From Branchiostoma lanceolatum (Eukaryota; Chordata; Leptocardii; Amphioxiformes; Branchiostomatidae): a stretch of DNA of 64,000 nt. Of the stretch, positions 47,250-58,602 are shown in pieces. How positions within the stretch are numbered: the first letter of the stretch is position 1; every line of letters begins with the position of its first letter. The DNA lies in the NCBI RefSeq assembly GCF_035083965.1, contig NC_089722.1:25669081-25733080 (forward strand), given 5' to 3'. The notes below the pieces were generated by a model. That model ran no database searches. It had not been told where the DNA came from and was given only the letters and a program-made list of their open reading frames with translations. The translations under genes were made by a program, and so were the position numbers.

Positions 47250-50200
47250 TTCAGTAAAACAAGAGCTTTTAAAAAAAGCTGGCGTTTCGGCTACGTTTAT
47301 AAGTGTGAATTGTCTTTTCCCTTTACTTGAAGTAAAATCTGCCAGAGGAAGTCACTCAAGGGCTGTTCAGTCTATAAGAAAAATTGTCATTTTGGGAAAT
47401 GAGTACTGTTTTAATAGAGAAAGGCAGATTGGGGAAAGCAATTTTGAAGTTACGTCACTTAACTTAAGTGCTTTTGAAAAAGCTGGTCTTGGCCTACAAC
47501 TTGTACTTATTTGTAAAATGTATAATAGGCTCATTATAAAAGCTATCAATGTAATTATGTACATGGCACGCAATAAAACATAAAATTTGAAAAAGCACCA
47601 TTGAATCATCAGCACTATGGTAATTAAGTGAAATAGAAGTTCATAACAGCTAAGGTTCTATCTAAAATGACTACCAAATGTCAAACAAATCAACAGCTAC
47701 CTCATCCGTATTATTCTGGTTTCCGCATTTACAACATTTCTTCCTTATTTTCCTGGGTAATTTTGCTAAAATTCATGAAAATTCCCATAGTTTTGTGCCG
47801 AGGGGCGCCACTTTCCACGTCCGTGTTGTCTGAATGAAGTCGATACTGAACAATGGAGCATTTGCTACTGTAACAAAGAATCGCTGTTTTGCAAACAACA
47901 TCAAGAGCCTCTGTTTACATCGAGGATAGAAGTTTAGTGGCGAGTGTTTTGCAAGAATCATCTTACCGCGCATAGGAGCCGCTGCACGGTATTTTCCATT
48001 ACAATGAACAGAAAAATTCGAATGCCGGGTTTGGAATCTATGAAGTCCTGTTCATAAGACAAAGGCCTTGTATATATTAAATGAATATTTAAAAATAACA
48101 AATATAAAATATTTCTTTATTTATTAATGAAAAAAAATGATATTCATAAATATGATATTGATAGATTAATATAATATCAATATATATTTTTGATATTCAA
48201 TATCTAAAAAGAAAAAAAAAATCCATGCACGGAGACGAACCCGGATCTTCTGGGTCCGAAGTGCTTCGCGTTGCCAGATCGGCCAAGCTGCGGTACGTAA
48301 CTATTCACTCTGGACGTAATGCTATAACCTCACTATATGGTATCATTTATGCCGATTTTTGGTCGTTTTCTTGACGAAATCATTTTTTTTCTTCTGCAAT
48401 CTTGTGGAATAGATGTAATATGGTCATTTTTCAGGATATCAAAGTCCGAAACCACAATGCAATGATATTTCCGAACAGTTGTAGCAGTTACATGCGTTCG
48501 CCGTCCTGTGTCACATGCAAATCTAGCCTGCCTGCATTTTCGTGCTCTCTTGCCATATAAGGCAACGGCTATACAAGGATTTGAGAACGTATTGCCATAT
48601 AAGGTCTTATTGTGTGCGACACAGTGTTGAACCAAGCTTCCCTGGTTCCTTCCTCCTTGCTTGAAGGTAAAAGCCAGGACAATGCGTTCCGGCGCGCATG
48701 CGCCGAAACGCAAAAACATGTCAAACACTTTTTTGTAAATTTTTATTTCTAAGCATTCAATACATTTACCCCTCTAATTCTAGTTAGCTCCCATTTTTCA
48801 CCCCCTTGCCTCTAACAATAATCCCCCCTCCGCCCCCCCCAATATTCATCCTACAGTGCCATGGTTAATTATAAAGTCTACTGATACATGTTATCAGCCC
48901 AGACACTGGCAGGGTTGAACTGATACAGCGACTCTTCTCCCTGCCATGTCTTCACTTTGATACCTTAACAATAAAATAATGTAACCATCATTGACAGAAA
49001 ATCCTTGAATGTTTATCATTATGACAATGATGTCAAGACCTTCATCCTGTATTAAATCAATCCGTCCTACTAGAGTCAGATTGTGAATTGCTACAGAGTG
49101 CAGTCCTTAATATGAATCTGTCTTGACACAGATAGTTCATCACTTTCCTTCTCGGCTTTACAGACTTGACATTTGGTTGCCACTATGTTTCCTAATATCC
49201 CACTCAGAGCATTTGTCCAATCCTCTTGGCACATTATGCCCATTTATCGACGGAATTCCATGCATTTCTCCCCCGTTTCTGAAAAAAATCAATGCGGACT
49301 GCCTCAAGAGGCGATACTCTGAACCGTGTCCCCTCTCTAAATATTGAAAGCCCCTTTATTGAGGTTGGGAGCCCCAAGCCCAAATCACAGGTGAAGCATT
49401 GCCAATGCGTAAAATCTGATCCATTCTGGAAAATTGTATCCCTTTGGTGGCACCTGTTATACGTGAGTCGCTTCTAAATGACATGCATTATTCCAGGGTT
49501 GAACAACTAGTGCACCTCTAGATATATGGCTGGGTTATACCATTTTTCATACGGGAATAGTCTTTTTGGATATGGGTAAAGTTATTACAGATCTTAGAAT
49601 GTTGGCTTCAATTTGTTTGTAAATGATCATATGGCAGTTAATTAAAGGAGTCTGAGTAAAAAAATTGTTTTCACTCTCACTGTAATTCTGCATGCATATA
49701 GCAGGATTACTTTGTATTGAATTAGTGATGCCATTATAAATTAAATCTGCCAGACTAATGAGGCAAATGGCATTTGACAATTTCCATGTCATTTTACCAT
49801 ATTGTGCTCCCACCCCATTCCCTAAAGAGATCTCCTGTGTATGATTGATATGATCTGATTTACTTTATTCTGTTTGCATGGGAGACTGTCCACCATTGCG
49901 TCTATTTAGACCTAATTTTTCACTCTTTCCAAAACCTGATTTTGAAGAAATGATTCTTGACATATGTGATAGGAATATGCCGGAAGAAGTTTTGGAATTT
50001 CATTTGAGTTATCATGATCAGAGTCATTGCACTTTATGGCCACTAAATTCAGTTTGTGACTTAAGGCCAGATTTGGGGATAATAAAAGAATTATGTCACT
50101 GGGATATCTTCATCCATTTGCTATTTTTCTGTAAGGCTGACCTGAAGACATGTACATGTAGGTTACAGAGGTAAAGATGAAATGTAGTGAGGGCGTTCCA

Positions 50201-53200
50201 TTTGCAAATGTTGGAGAGGGCCAGAATGTGATTAGAGTTCTTCATCCACCTTGTGCATTGCTATATTTTATTTGCTTGTCCATAGTTGAATAATAGTTGT
50301 ATACTAAATGCAGTTTCTGTCTTGACCTTGTTATAGTCTTCCACGTAGAGTATTCTTATTCTAGCCCTTAATTCAATTTTCTTGCAAACTGTCATCTCTA
50401 TAATTTTAATTTAAAATCCTCACACTCACAGATGTATATAGAATTTTGTGGAATATGATGTGTGCACATCAAGTGCTTACATCACCAGACTGCAGCCAGC
50501 AGCTGGCTGAATTCATTCTTCTTTATTGGGAGGGGGAGGTTGCATTGGGAAGTTAGAATTATGATATATTTGTCAGGAGGAAATCATTTTCATCTGTCAA
50601 ACTGTATTATTTTTTCACATGATTTTCCTGGACTACACCTGACCTGATGACAATGACAGTCTGGCAGGCCTTGGGAAATTGTAAAAGTCTTACCCCGCCC
50701 ACCTGTGATGACAGATGATGGTGAAATTGTAGCCTGGTGTCCAGCCTTGTACAGCTTTGTTCTGCTCCCAACAGTCACACCCCGGCATGCCTACAAAGGC
50801 CGAAGCTGTACAAGCCTGGATACCAGGTTAGGCAGGTGGACAGCTAAGTTGTGCATGGAAGTCTGGGTTTTTGATACATCCTTACTTTGGCAGCAAGACC
50901 AAGTTTCATTAAATTTGTCTCACTTTTCAAGGTCGCAATCATTCTGACCAATGTTATAAATTACCTTTAACAACTTTGGGCCTCTCCTCTGACATAAAAA
51001 CTGAAATTACTTCCCATTTGGATACCTGGCTCCCTTCCAGCAGCTGAATTAGTCTGGGATACTTGAACTTACTGTCTGGGAAATTGGGAATGACTAAAGG
51101 ATAAAGGCTCATATTTTGCTGCCCCTAATGAAAGTGGGAAATTACTGGACTTGTCAGCTCACAGGACAGATAACGTTACTAAAGTGATAATTGCATTGTA
51201 GAGGACATTTGGACATTGTTTCTGGATCAGAAAATTAAGTTTTCAGGTGCCAAATGTGTTTACCTGTGAATTCAATAGGCCTCTCAGTTTTGTAGGATTT
51301 TTATATCATTTTCAAGCTAAAGAACTACATTAAGTATGGTACAGGGTAATTGATCTTTATCTATACAGGAACATGTGGAGACACTTGTGTCACCTCACTG
51401 AGGATGAACTGAACTGAACTATACAATTTAGTACCTGGTAGTACTGTTCAATGATTTTTCTTAAATTTCTCAAAAGATTGGAGTCAGAAGTTTTTAGGTA
51501 CCACTGCTGATCTTGCTCATAAACTGGCATGGTACTTCTAGAAACATCTCAAAGACATGTACATGTACCATTTCATTGCCCACCTACAAGTTTTTATGTG
51601 CTGTGTTGCCCTTTGATTCTATTCTTTAGTAGTCAGCGAGAAGCCTCAGCAACAGCAATAAAGGTGCTTTTTATGACACTTGCCCCGAGGATGCACTCAG
51701 CAACCGTACATGAAACTTTTATGCGCTAAGTTCAGAGCTGTTTGCTGTAATAGATGCAGCAACATTTATGAGGCATTTTATCAGCAGCCGGTAGACGACG
51801 TAAATCAACATATAAGTTGTTGTCTAGGTTCAGAGCATGGATCTCTCTTATTTCAGCTAAATGTCACGGAGAACATGCTGTTGTCGAGTATCCTTTTAGT
51901 TCAGGACATTATGGTAAGACATCCTTTTTAGGCTTAGGTGTCTACATGGAAATCAATTTATGCCCTTAGATTTTCCACAGAAAATGTACATAAAAATGTA
52001 ACATGTTCCAGTTTTCATTCTGTACATAGTAGCTGCATGTAGTGCTACATACTCCTCATGCAGCAGTTATTTATTATTACTGGTAAAGTAAAATTCAGTA
52101 AAGAGTAAGAAAATGTAACATGTTTGATATTCATATCATGTCCATCCCAGAAATGCATTACTGTCAGCATGATTTTACATGCACTCTGTATGCAGTCTGT
52201 ATGCAGTAAGGCTGTCTGCAAAGGTGGCAAGAGTCGAAGAATATGTGCTGTTATTGCTGAACTTTATGATGAAAGTAAGAGAGAATTCCTGGCCAGATAG
52301 GCATCAATGCCACCTCTGAGCAGGCATTTCAACCACCTCTGCCTCTTGGTCATCCTCATCACCAAATCTCTAACAACATTGGAAATAAAAGCTATTTTCA
52401 GAGTCTAACTGAGTATAATGGAATACAACAAAATGTCAAAGCTATTTAGGCAGTTGTAACTAAAGTCGTTGCCATTACCAATTTGACATTTATGTTGTCA
52501 CCATGTGAACTTTTGCCTTTGTGTTAAATCCATCCAGTACGTAATTGTACATGGCAGTGTCCTTCAGCTGAACCTGACTTCTGCCAGCTTTGATTAATGT
52601 CATTTTTTAAAGGCAAACAAGGATTAACTGGAGTCATGTTGCTGTACGTGTATACATGGACAGATCCAGCCTACATGTACGTGATAGGTCATAAGTCGGA
52701 TACTGAGGAAGATTGTTAGCCTTACTTTTGCCTGATCATATATTTCAAAAGCGAAATGACAGCAGACTCTAAGCAAGGTGCAACAAAAGCAGTGTACATC
52801 ATTATAAGGCCATATGATTTTATTTCCTTGTTTCTCAGACATTTCAAAGTGAAAATTTAACAAGAGGACATCCCGAAACCTTTTATCTTGAATTGGTATT
52901 CAGTCTCTAACGCTGAGTGCAGCAGAAGGTCCTCATGCTTTCTCATTTTGTTAAGCAAATTTTTCTTGTATACAACAACCAACAAATTACATGGTTTGGC
53001 CTTAAGGTAAGTCAGTCTCGCAAATAGGGTTGAAAGCAGGTTGATCCAAATGGAAGATAGATAAGAATTCACCTGTCACAGTGAACATTATCAGAGTCTT
53101 TTCCACAACATTTGTATTAACCCTGCTAAATCAAGGTTCTCAATTCTATCGTCCCCCCTGGAAAAGGGCAGTGGTGCATACAAATACTTAAGTATGAGAA

Positions 53201-54141
53201 ATGTACAATAACAAGATTGTCTTTGCGATATTACATTGAGTTATGTCTAGCTATTATATGCCTTGGGTTTTATTACAAAAGCAAGATCTGATGCATGTAC
53301 ATGTATGTATCTTTCCGTTGGGGATTAGTTGATCATTATCTGCAAAGCAATGAATAAGAAATGTCTGAAAGAAATTCAAACTACAGTAATGCATCTCACT
53401 TACTGTAACTGGCCTGTGGCTTGCAGTGGGTGGAATTAAATGTCACCAGAAGGAATGAGCCTGTGTGAATTTTGGACAAAATATATATAATCATTTAGCT
53501 AGAAATGATTTTGAGTTGCTTACTGCTCAATTCTTGCTACCCCATAAATCAAACCTGTACAAGTGACTGCATCTACATAAAGACCACCTGGCCAATGAGA
53601 ATCTACAATCTAGAGTGACCACCTGTCCACATAGACCAAATTTTACTGGTCTCCTGAGTGGTCTCTCTTCTAAGGCAGTTTTGATTCTATCATGGCACTG
53701 TTTTTTTTGCAGGGATCAAAGTCATGAAATGTTTTCAAAATAGCAAATGGTTTGTAACATTTTTCAATGACATGTTTTATATCATAATTATACATAAACC
53801 TATGGGGCTATAGTACGAGCTATGAAAATACTGTTTTCTTCTCTTTTTCCTTCTATTTTGGTCCTGAGGGCTTCTTTGTAAAATGTTGAAGCAAGAGACA
53901 TGCATGTTTAATGCATTTCTCCTTTTTAATACAACAAAAAATGCCTGAATATAGTCAGAGGAAAGTAAATGCACTAAGTTTGAGCTTTACATTTCTGTCT
54001 TTGCTCAGGAGTTTGTGAGTGAAGCAAAGTGCCTTCTTGGTGATGCAGAACTCCGTAAGACAATCACAGCAAAGGCACAAGACTATGTCAACACACATCA
54101 CTCAGGAGAAGCAGAGAAGCAGACGTATTGCAGATTAATTA
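39704..54141 (+). CDS. GLT1D1: Glycosyltransferase 1 domain-containing protein 1 (GT4 type), last exon not included
   Basis: Eleven exons join in phase: 39704-39771, 40177-40325, 40647-40752, 41215-41266, 41442-41478, 42103-42204, 42344-42393, 42772-42815, 42974-43094, 43272-43370, 54009-54141; 320 residues plus one base. Blocks resembling human GLT1D1: [10 protein letters not shown] near the start, [40 protein letters not shown], and the donor-site EX7E motif in [16 protein letters not shown] followed by [14 protein letters not shown]. This is a GT-B fold retaining-type transferase; donor and acceptor sugars are not known for this family. Exon 2 uses the acceptor CATCAG at 40171-40176, not the closer TTTTAG, which would break the frame. 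Intron 10 is 10.6 kb, far longer than the others. With the candidate terminal exon at 62177 the protein would be 334 aa (human 346). Confidence 0.92.
41819..41887. repeat. 69-nt near-perfect hairpin in GLT1D1 intron 5
   Basis: Arms 41819-41843 (CAGGTGAAGCAGACCAGAAT...) and 41863-41887 pair at 24 of 25 positions with a 19-nt loop. The size is that of a microRNA precursor, but the near-perfect pairing also fits a young MITE. Confidence 0.85.
42617..42704 (-). mobile_element. SINE tail fragment, minus strand
   Basis: Read on the minus strand it carries GAGAGCCACACC and TTAAAGAACCCACCACA, the phrases found in the tail of the SINE at 61454-61810. It lies in GLT1D1 intron 7. Confidence 0.65.
47212..47246. 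repeat. (AC)n microsatellite
   Basis: About 17 uninterrupted AC dinucleotides. Confidence 0.95.
48229..48296 (-). mobile_element. tRNA-like SINE head with Pol III terminator
   Basis: On the minus strand an A box TGGCCGATCTGG and a B box GGGTTCGTCTCC are spaced as in a tRNA, with a T-run of ten just downstream (a Pol III terminator). A 4-bp CTTC/GAAG anticodon-like arm forms, but the loop lacks T33. The T arm has two mismatches and the acceptor ends do not pair, so it is not a working tRNA. About 170 nt of very A/T-rich sequence adjoins it. Confidence 0.6.
48553..48703. promoter_or_regulatory. CArG-box pair and NRF1 palindrome
   Basis: Two identical, consensus-perfect CCATATAAGG CArG boxes (SRF sites) at 48553-48562 and 48595-48604, 42 bp apart (four helical turns). 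GCGCATGCGC (NRF1 consensus palindrome) follows at 48694-48703. Motif presence is seen; activity is inferred. The place, deep in a 10.6-kb intron, suits an enhancer or alternative promoter. Confidence 0.5.
50730..50830. repeat. Foldback MITE, TAGCCTG-end family
   Basis: Arms 50730-50757 (TAGCCTGGTGTCCAGCCTTG...) and 50803-50830 are near-perfect reverse complements with a loop of about 45 nt. Same terminus as the foldbacks at 7809 and 34312. Confidence 0.85.
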
Positions 54142-54155
54142 GTAAGTATGCCTTG

Positions 54156-54262
54156 AACGATCATTGATTACTATCTGAAGTTTGACTATAATCAAGACAT
54201 TAGAATCAATCGCTCTAATGTCTTATGTAGTCAAACCTCTGATAGTACTTAATGATCATTAA
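54156..54262. repeat. Long imperfect hairpin after GLT1D1 exon 11
   Basis: Left arm from 54156 (AACGATCATTGATTACTATC...) and right arm ending 54262 are reverse complements over about 47 nt with scattered mismatches and a short loop near 54207-54213. It begins 15 nt after the exon, inside the intron. Confidence 0.75.
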
Positions 54263-54901
54263 AAATTGAATGTTCTATCTTGCAGATGATATGTCTTAAA
54301 CATGCCTTTATTTATCTATTGTATCACAGGCAAAAGGATGGGTTATATAGATGTTAAACATATAGAGATATAAATGTACGTGAATTGTGGCATGAATTCT
54401 TCTTCTTCGTCTTGTCAAGAGTTTGAGATTGGACAGTGAATCATTGATTAAGTCAGTAGGTCTATAAAGTCAGAAAAGACACTATGAAGTTCAACTGAGT
54501 TTTTGATGAGACTGATTATAAATTTTTGCTGTTGTACATGTATTAAAATGACATTCAAGTATTGACAATAAAATATCAGAACATAAACCGGGCATAGATA
54601 GAGAGTTTTGAGGGCCTGGGTTTGCCTTCTAAAAGCCAGTGTAAAGCACCATGTAATATCACCCCTGGCACGTCCATCTATCACTCATGGGGTACTAATC
54701 CAAAAGGTTGGCAAACCTCTCTAGAAGCTGTTATGTGGATTTAGAGCACAGAGTGCTCAGACAGTCTTAAGACTGTCCTGGAGCTGACAGTGTGATTCTT
54801 AAAAGCCTCCTTAAAGGAACTGCAACAAAGGTGCCATGGCCTCAGAAACTTTCATTTACTGTCTGAGCCTTCTAGTTGTAAAAGATATCCTTCTTTCCTT
54901 T

Positions 54902-54950
54902 AGTCACTGACGAAAGACAGCTGATGCTACTGTATCTGAAACGTCTGACT
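54902..54950 (+). ncRNA. Type-I hammerhead ribozyme motif (Penelope-like element)
   Basis: Core C3-A9 = CTGACGA (54907-54913, fits CUGANGA). Core G12-A14 = GAA (54938-54940), continuing ACGTC (54941-54945) as a minimal helix III with C17 at 54945, the expected cleavage position. Helix I AGTCA (54902-54906) pairs perfectly with TGACT (54946-54950). Helix II between 54914 and 54937 has a clean ACAG/CTGT distal part but is imperfect near the core, so this copy may be slow or dead. Very short helix III is the form described for Penelope-like retroelements, which act as dimers. The downstream 77 nt is the retroelement end. Confidence 0.72.
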
Positions 54951-55027
54951 GTTTCGAAATTTTATCCAGTTGCTTTGAGTAACTATTTTGGGCGTATCTT
55001 ATTACATGGATGTCTAACCTTCATCAA
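54951..55027 (+). mobile_element. Penelope-type terminal fragment, copy 2
   Basis: Directly follows the hammerhead motif. It contains TTATCCAGTTGC, GAGTAACTATTTTGGGCGTA and ATGTCTAACCTTCATCAAC, matching the arm and tail of 14828-14938 and 56362-56477, but without the inverted partner arm. No reverse-transcriptase or GIY-YIG frame is present nearby. Confidence 0.7.
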
Positions 55028-55036
55028 CATAAAATA

Positions 55037-55658
55037 CGGTATGCCTAAACACCTCACCCGACCTCATCCGACCTCATCCAAGTCTAAAATGCAGTGTATA
55101 CGGGGCAGGGACATTATTTGACGTTCTGGATACGTTAAATATGCAATTATGGATGCAAAACAAGCAGCAAACTCTAAGTATTTACCAGTTTTTATAAGTT
55201 ACTCCGCTCGTTTCCGAGATAGAAGGGATTTCTGGCCGCCATGTTGGAAAGTCACTGTTGGGGTCTGCATGGGGAAGTTTTTCATACCTTTTTTATTTAT
55301 TTTTGTCCGACAGGACGATAAGACGGTGGGTACTAATTGCATTTTCAACACAATCCACTCATAATAACTGTACACAATAAATGTACACAATAAATGTACA
55401 CAATAAATGTACACAACTGTACACAAAGTGTTTTTCAGCCTCGAATACACGCACGTAGTGTGTATTCATTGCGCCGGCCGTCTTGACCTCCCTTTGCGTA
55501 TAAAAACTGGTAAATACTTAGAGTTTGCTGCTTGGTTTGCATTCATAATTGCATATCTAACGTATCCAGAACGTCAAATAATGTCCCTATCCCGTATACA
55601 CTGCATTTTAGACTCGGATGAGGTCGGGTGAGGTCGGGTGAGGTGTTTAGGCATACCC
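55037..55658. mobile_element. 622-bp foldback transposon with 9-bp target duplication
   Basis: Arms 55037-55197 and 55499-55658 are reverse complements over about 155 nt (outer end GGTATGCCTAAACACCTC). The identical 9-mer CATAAAATA flanks it at 55028-55036 and 55659-55667. The centre of about 300 nt carries a short tandem run of CACAATAAATGTA (about 55373-55425) and no long frame. Long inverted repeats with a 9-bp duplication fit Mutator-like foldback elements; this is inference. It abuts the Penelope-type fragment exactly, so it inserted at its end. Confidence 0.8.
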
Positions 55659-56361
55659 CATAAAATATCTGCCAATGGCTGGTCATTGGCAGATACATGT
55701 AGTAAAGTCTAAGTGTGTTGCAAGTGCTGATCTTTGAGAAGATAGTTTCAAAGTTTATGTTTACAATATAAAAGATATCACCAGTGTTATGTTTATAGGA
55801 CATAAAGTAGAGCCTTTCATTCCAGGAGGAAGAACAGTTACATCATGTATCTTGCAAACCCATCAGTACAATAGCCTCTGCTGCAAGGTGGAAAGGTCAC
55901 CAGAGGGGTGAAGATTAATTTTACTGGTTGATGGATGTTACAATAGGTGTAGTCTAATGTAACACAAGCTCTCTCTGTTCTCAGTTTGTTGGACATAGAC
56001 CTCTGAGTTGGATGAACTGTTTTCAATAAAATGAACCATCAATGAGAAGCCAGTATGGGAGTCACAATACGTATACTGGAAACTCACACAAAACCAACAA
56101 GCTTTCTGCCACCAAAAAATCAAGACCATAGCACAACCAGGTCAAAAGAATTTCTGCTGCAGTACCAAGGTCACATACCAGGGGGCCCAAAATCGACCTT
56201 GAACTTCGGCTTCACAACACCCGCCCACATACCAAATATCAGGAGAGGTTCTGGAGTTATGCTGTCTACAGTAGTGCGGAAACACAAACATACACACACA
56301 CACACAGACAGACACACCCCAAACTATATCTCCATTTTTCATGGAGATAAAAAACAGAATA

Positions 56362-56477
56362 CGCCCAAAATAGTTACTCAAGCAACTGGATAAAATTTGT
56401 AAAAATCTTATCCAGTTGCTTCAGCAACTATTTTTGGCGTATCGTATTACTGGATGTCTAACCTTCATCAACACATC
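56362..56477. mobile_element. Hairpin retroelement fragment with 13-bp target duplication, copy 3
   Basis: Inverted arms (CCCAAAATAGTTACTCAAGC at about 56364 and its reverse at about 56407-56436) are followed by a tail ATGTCTAACCTTCATCAAC. The 13-mer AAAAAACAGAATA occurs at 56349-56361 and 56478-56490. Same architecture as copy 1. Confidence 0.75.
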
Positions 56478-56861
56478 AAAAAACAGAATAGTTCTGATTG
56501 GAACCAGCAACCCATAGCTGCCATAAGGTCAAACTAGCTCTGATTCCTAGAAAGATTGAATGTCAGTTCATATCATTGCCATATCCCCCTACTTCCTGGT
56601 GTCATCAAGCTACTTGAGGACCTACATGTATCATTCAGAGGGCCCTTTGGGCGCGATAAAATCAGGCTAGAATAGGGTTATCTACCATTATAGTTGTGTA
56701 GGAGGCTTTTGGATGGTCAAATCACATGGAGAACACTTGTTTTGATCATATTTACCTTGAAAACCCAAGCAGGGATGGTTTACGTCAGATTCTGCTGCTA
56801 GTAAATGGCTACTGGAGTGACTTCAAGTGAAACGTTGTCTGACTGCAATATCAGTCCGGTC

Positions 56862-57200
56862 TTCTGTAATTGAAATTTGAAGTCCATATTTATGAAGGAT
56901 GGTTGACCTTTGACCAGGATATTGATTGGTAATAAAAAAGTTCCAAATTTTGCAACTGACCATCGGAATAGACTGAAAGACTTCAAAAGGACGTATGCAC
57001 GTTTGAAACATGTAGGGATTGGGCTGCAGTAATTGAATTTTGAAGTCATTTATGAAAGATGGTTGGCTTTTAACCTCGATATTGATTGGTAATAAAGAGT
57101 TCCAACTGTCAAAACATTGAATCCTACAATTGAGCATGGCAATAGACTGAAAGGCTTGAAAATGAGGTAAAACTATGCATGTACAAAACATGTAGGGCAG
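56862..57200. repeat. Diverged tandem duplication, unit about 165 bp
   Basis: 56862-57020 and 57026-57200 share TTTATGAA-GATGGTTG, GATATTGATTGGTAATAAA, AATAGACTGAAAG-CTT and AACATGTAGGG in the same order. Confidence 0.8.
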
Positions 57201-58602
57201 GGAGACAATGTAACAAGGTCAGTTGCCCCATCCAATCACAAGTGTCCATCTTCATCCCATCTTTAGAGTCCTAAGCCTGTCCTTGGCCTATCAGCATTCT
57301 CATCACTGAGCTGGCAGGCAAAACTGGGTCAGCCACTCAGAGAAGATAGATCACGCCCTGAAGACATGACATACATTCAGACAGGGATGTTCCTACAACC
57401 TTCAGTAAGAAAACATTGGAAAGTTTAGAGTAGGTTTTAGCGTGTTTTTCTAAAAGTGATGAATAATATATCATAATTAGTCTGTCAGACTCTGTCCTGT
57501 TCTGAATGTCAATTCAGTCTATAAGTCATCCAAAAGCTTAAGGGTACTAGATTTTGTGAAGCCCCTATTTTGTGTACCAGGGGTATTTGAATTTGTGGGT
57601 TAGATCATCTCAAAACATTGATTTCGTACTTGCTTTTTCTTAATTAAATGGTACAGGCAACCTTTTGTAGAGTTTTGATTCTGAAATATTCCATGGAAAG
57701 TAGATTCAGAAAATAAATGTTATGCCAGTCACTGCTTTTTCCCTTCTTCAAGTTCTTGACGGGCTTAGAAACTGACTAGGTCATGAAGAAATTGAATTGA
57801 CTAAGAGATATGATCTGATTGGCTAAGATGTCAGTAATCTGTCATTGTAACAAAATTTTGATTGCCGCATCCATACAAAAAGACGTGTTATTAAACTCAG
57901 GCTAGTCTTAACCTGTTACCTACTTGTTCTGTCAACCTAAATGTGTCTATATCTTTGAAACACCGTTTATGTAACATATTGCCATGGCACATGTACAACA
58001 TGTATCACCTTTTCTTTGAAATATCAAAGTCTTGATCTCCATCGCAGAAGACTTTGATGTACATGAATATCAAAGCGTTAGTTATTGCATGCAGAAGACT
58101 TTGATTTACCATAGTGTTGCTCCAAAAGGCTATGGTTTCCTGTGTAAAAGAAAACCATTGCAGCTGGTGGGATGCCCTTTTGAAGCCTGACCCATCGATG
58201 TTCTGAAAACAGATGGGTGCTGTTGACCGTTAATGGCTCTCTGAGGTACTGTCAGGTGGGAAACTGTTTCAGTTGCACCTGGTGCCTCTTATAATGTAGG
58301 GAGCAGGTAGAGCTGTGGATTTATTGTCACCATAGAAATGATAAATCAAAAGAAAGTCGTTTTAGTGTCATAAAATTATTCTATTTGCCAGGGTGACCTC
58401 ACGCAATGGGAAACTTGTACAGTCAGGTTGTGCACATGAAATCATGATGTCACCATACTCGTGTAGAATGGATGAACATGCTTTTTGACAAAAAAGCTGT
58501 TAACATCATGTTTTTATGAACAGAAAAGGTGTTAACTGAAAATAAAGTCATCTTTTTAACAGTTACTCCAAAATACATTGTCCTTTTGATGATCACACAG
58601 CT

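Larger units (their letters stand above)
43371..54008. other. 10.6-kb GLT1D1 intron 10
   Basis: No exon with family resemblance on either strand. It contains a (GAGT)n run at 43735-43752, an (AC)n run at 47212-47246, a tRNA-like SINE (48229-48296), a CArG/NRF1 cluster (48553-48703) and a foldback (50730-50830). The longest open frame (47089-47583, 164 codons) crosses the (AC)n run, has no recognisable domain and no splice context; I do not call it a gene. The remainder is A/T-rich single-copy-looking sequence. Confidence 0.6.

Noticed and set aside
47089-47583. 164-codon open frame in GLT1D1 intron 10
   Set aside because: It runs through an (AC)n microsatellite, has no recognisable domain, and no promoter or splice context; probably chance.
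48229-48296. Functional tRNA gene
   Set aside because: T stem and acceptor stem do not pair and T33 is missing.
49878-50174. 98-codon open frame
   Set aside because: No family resemblance, inside an intron, no supporting signals.
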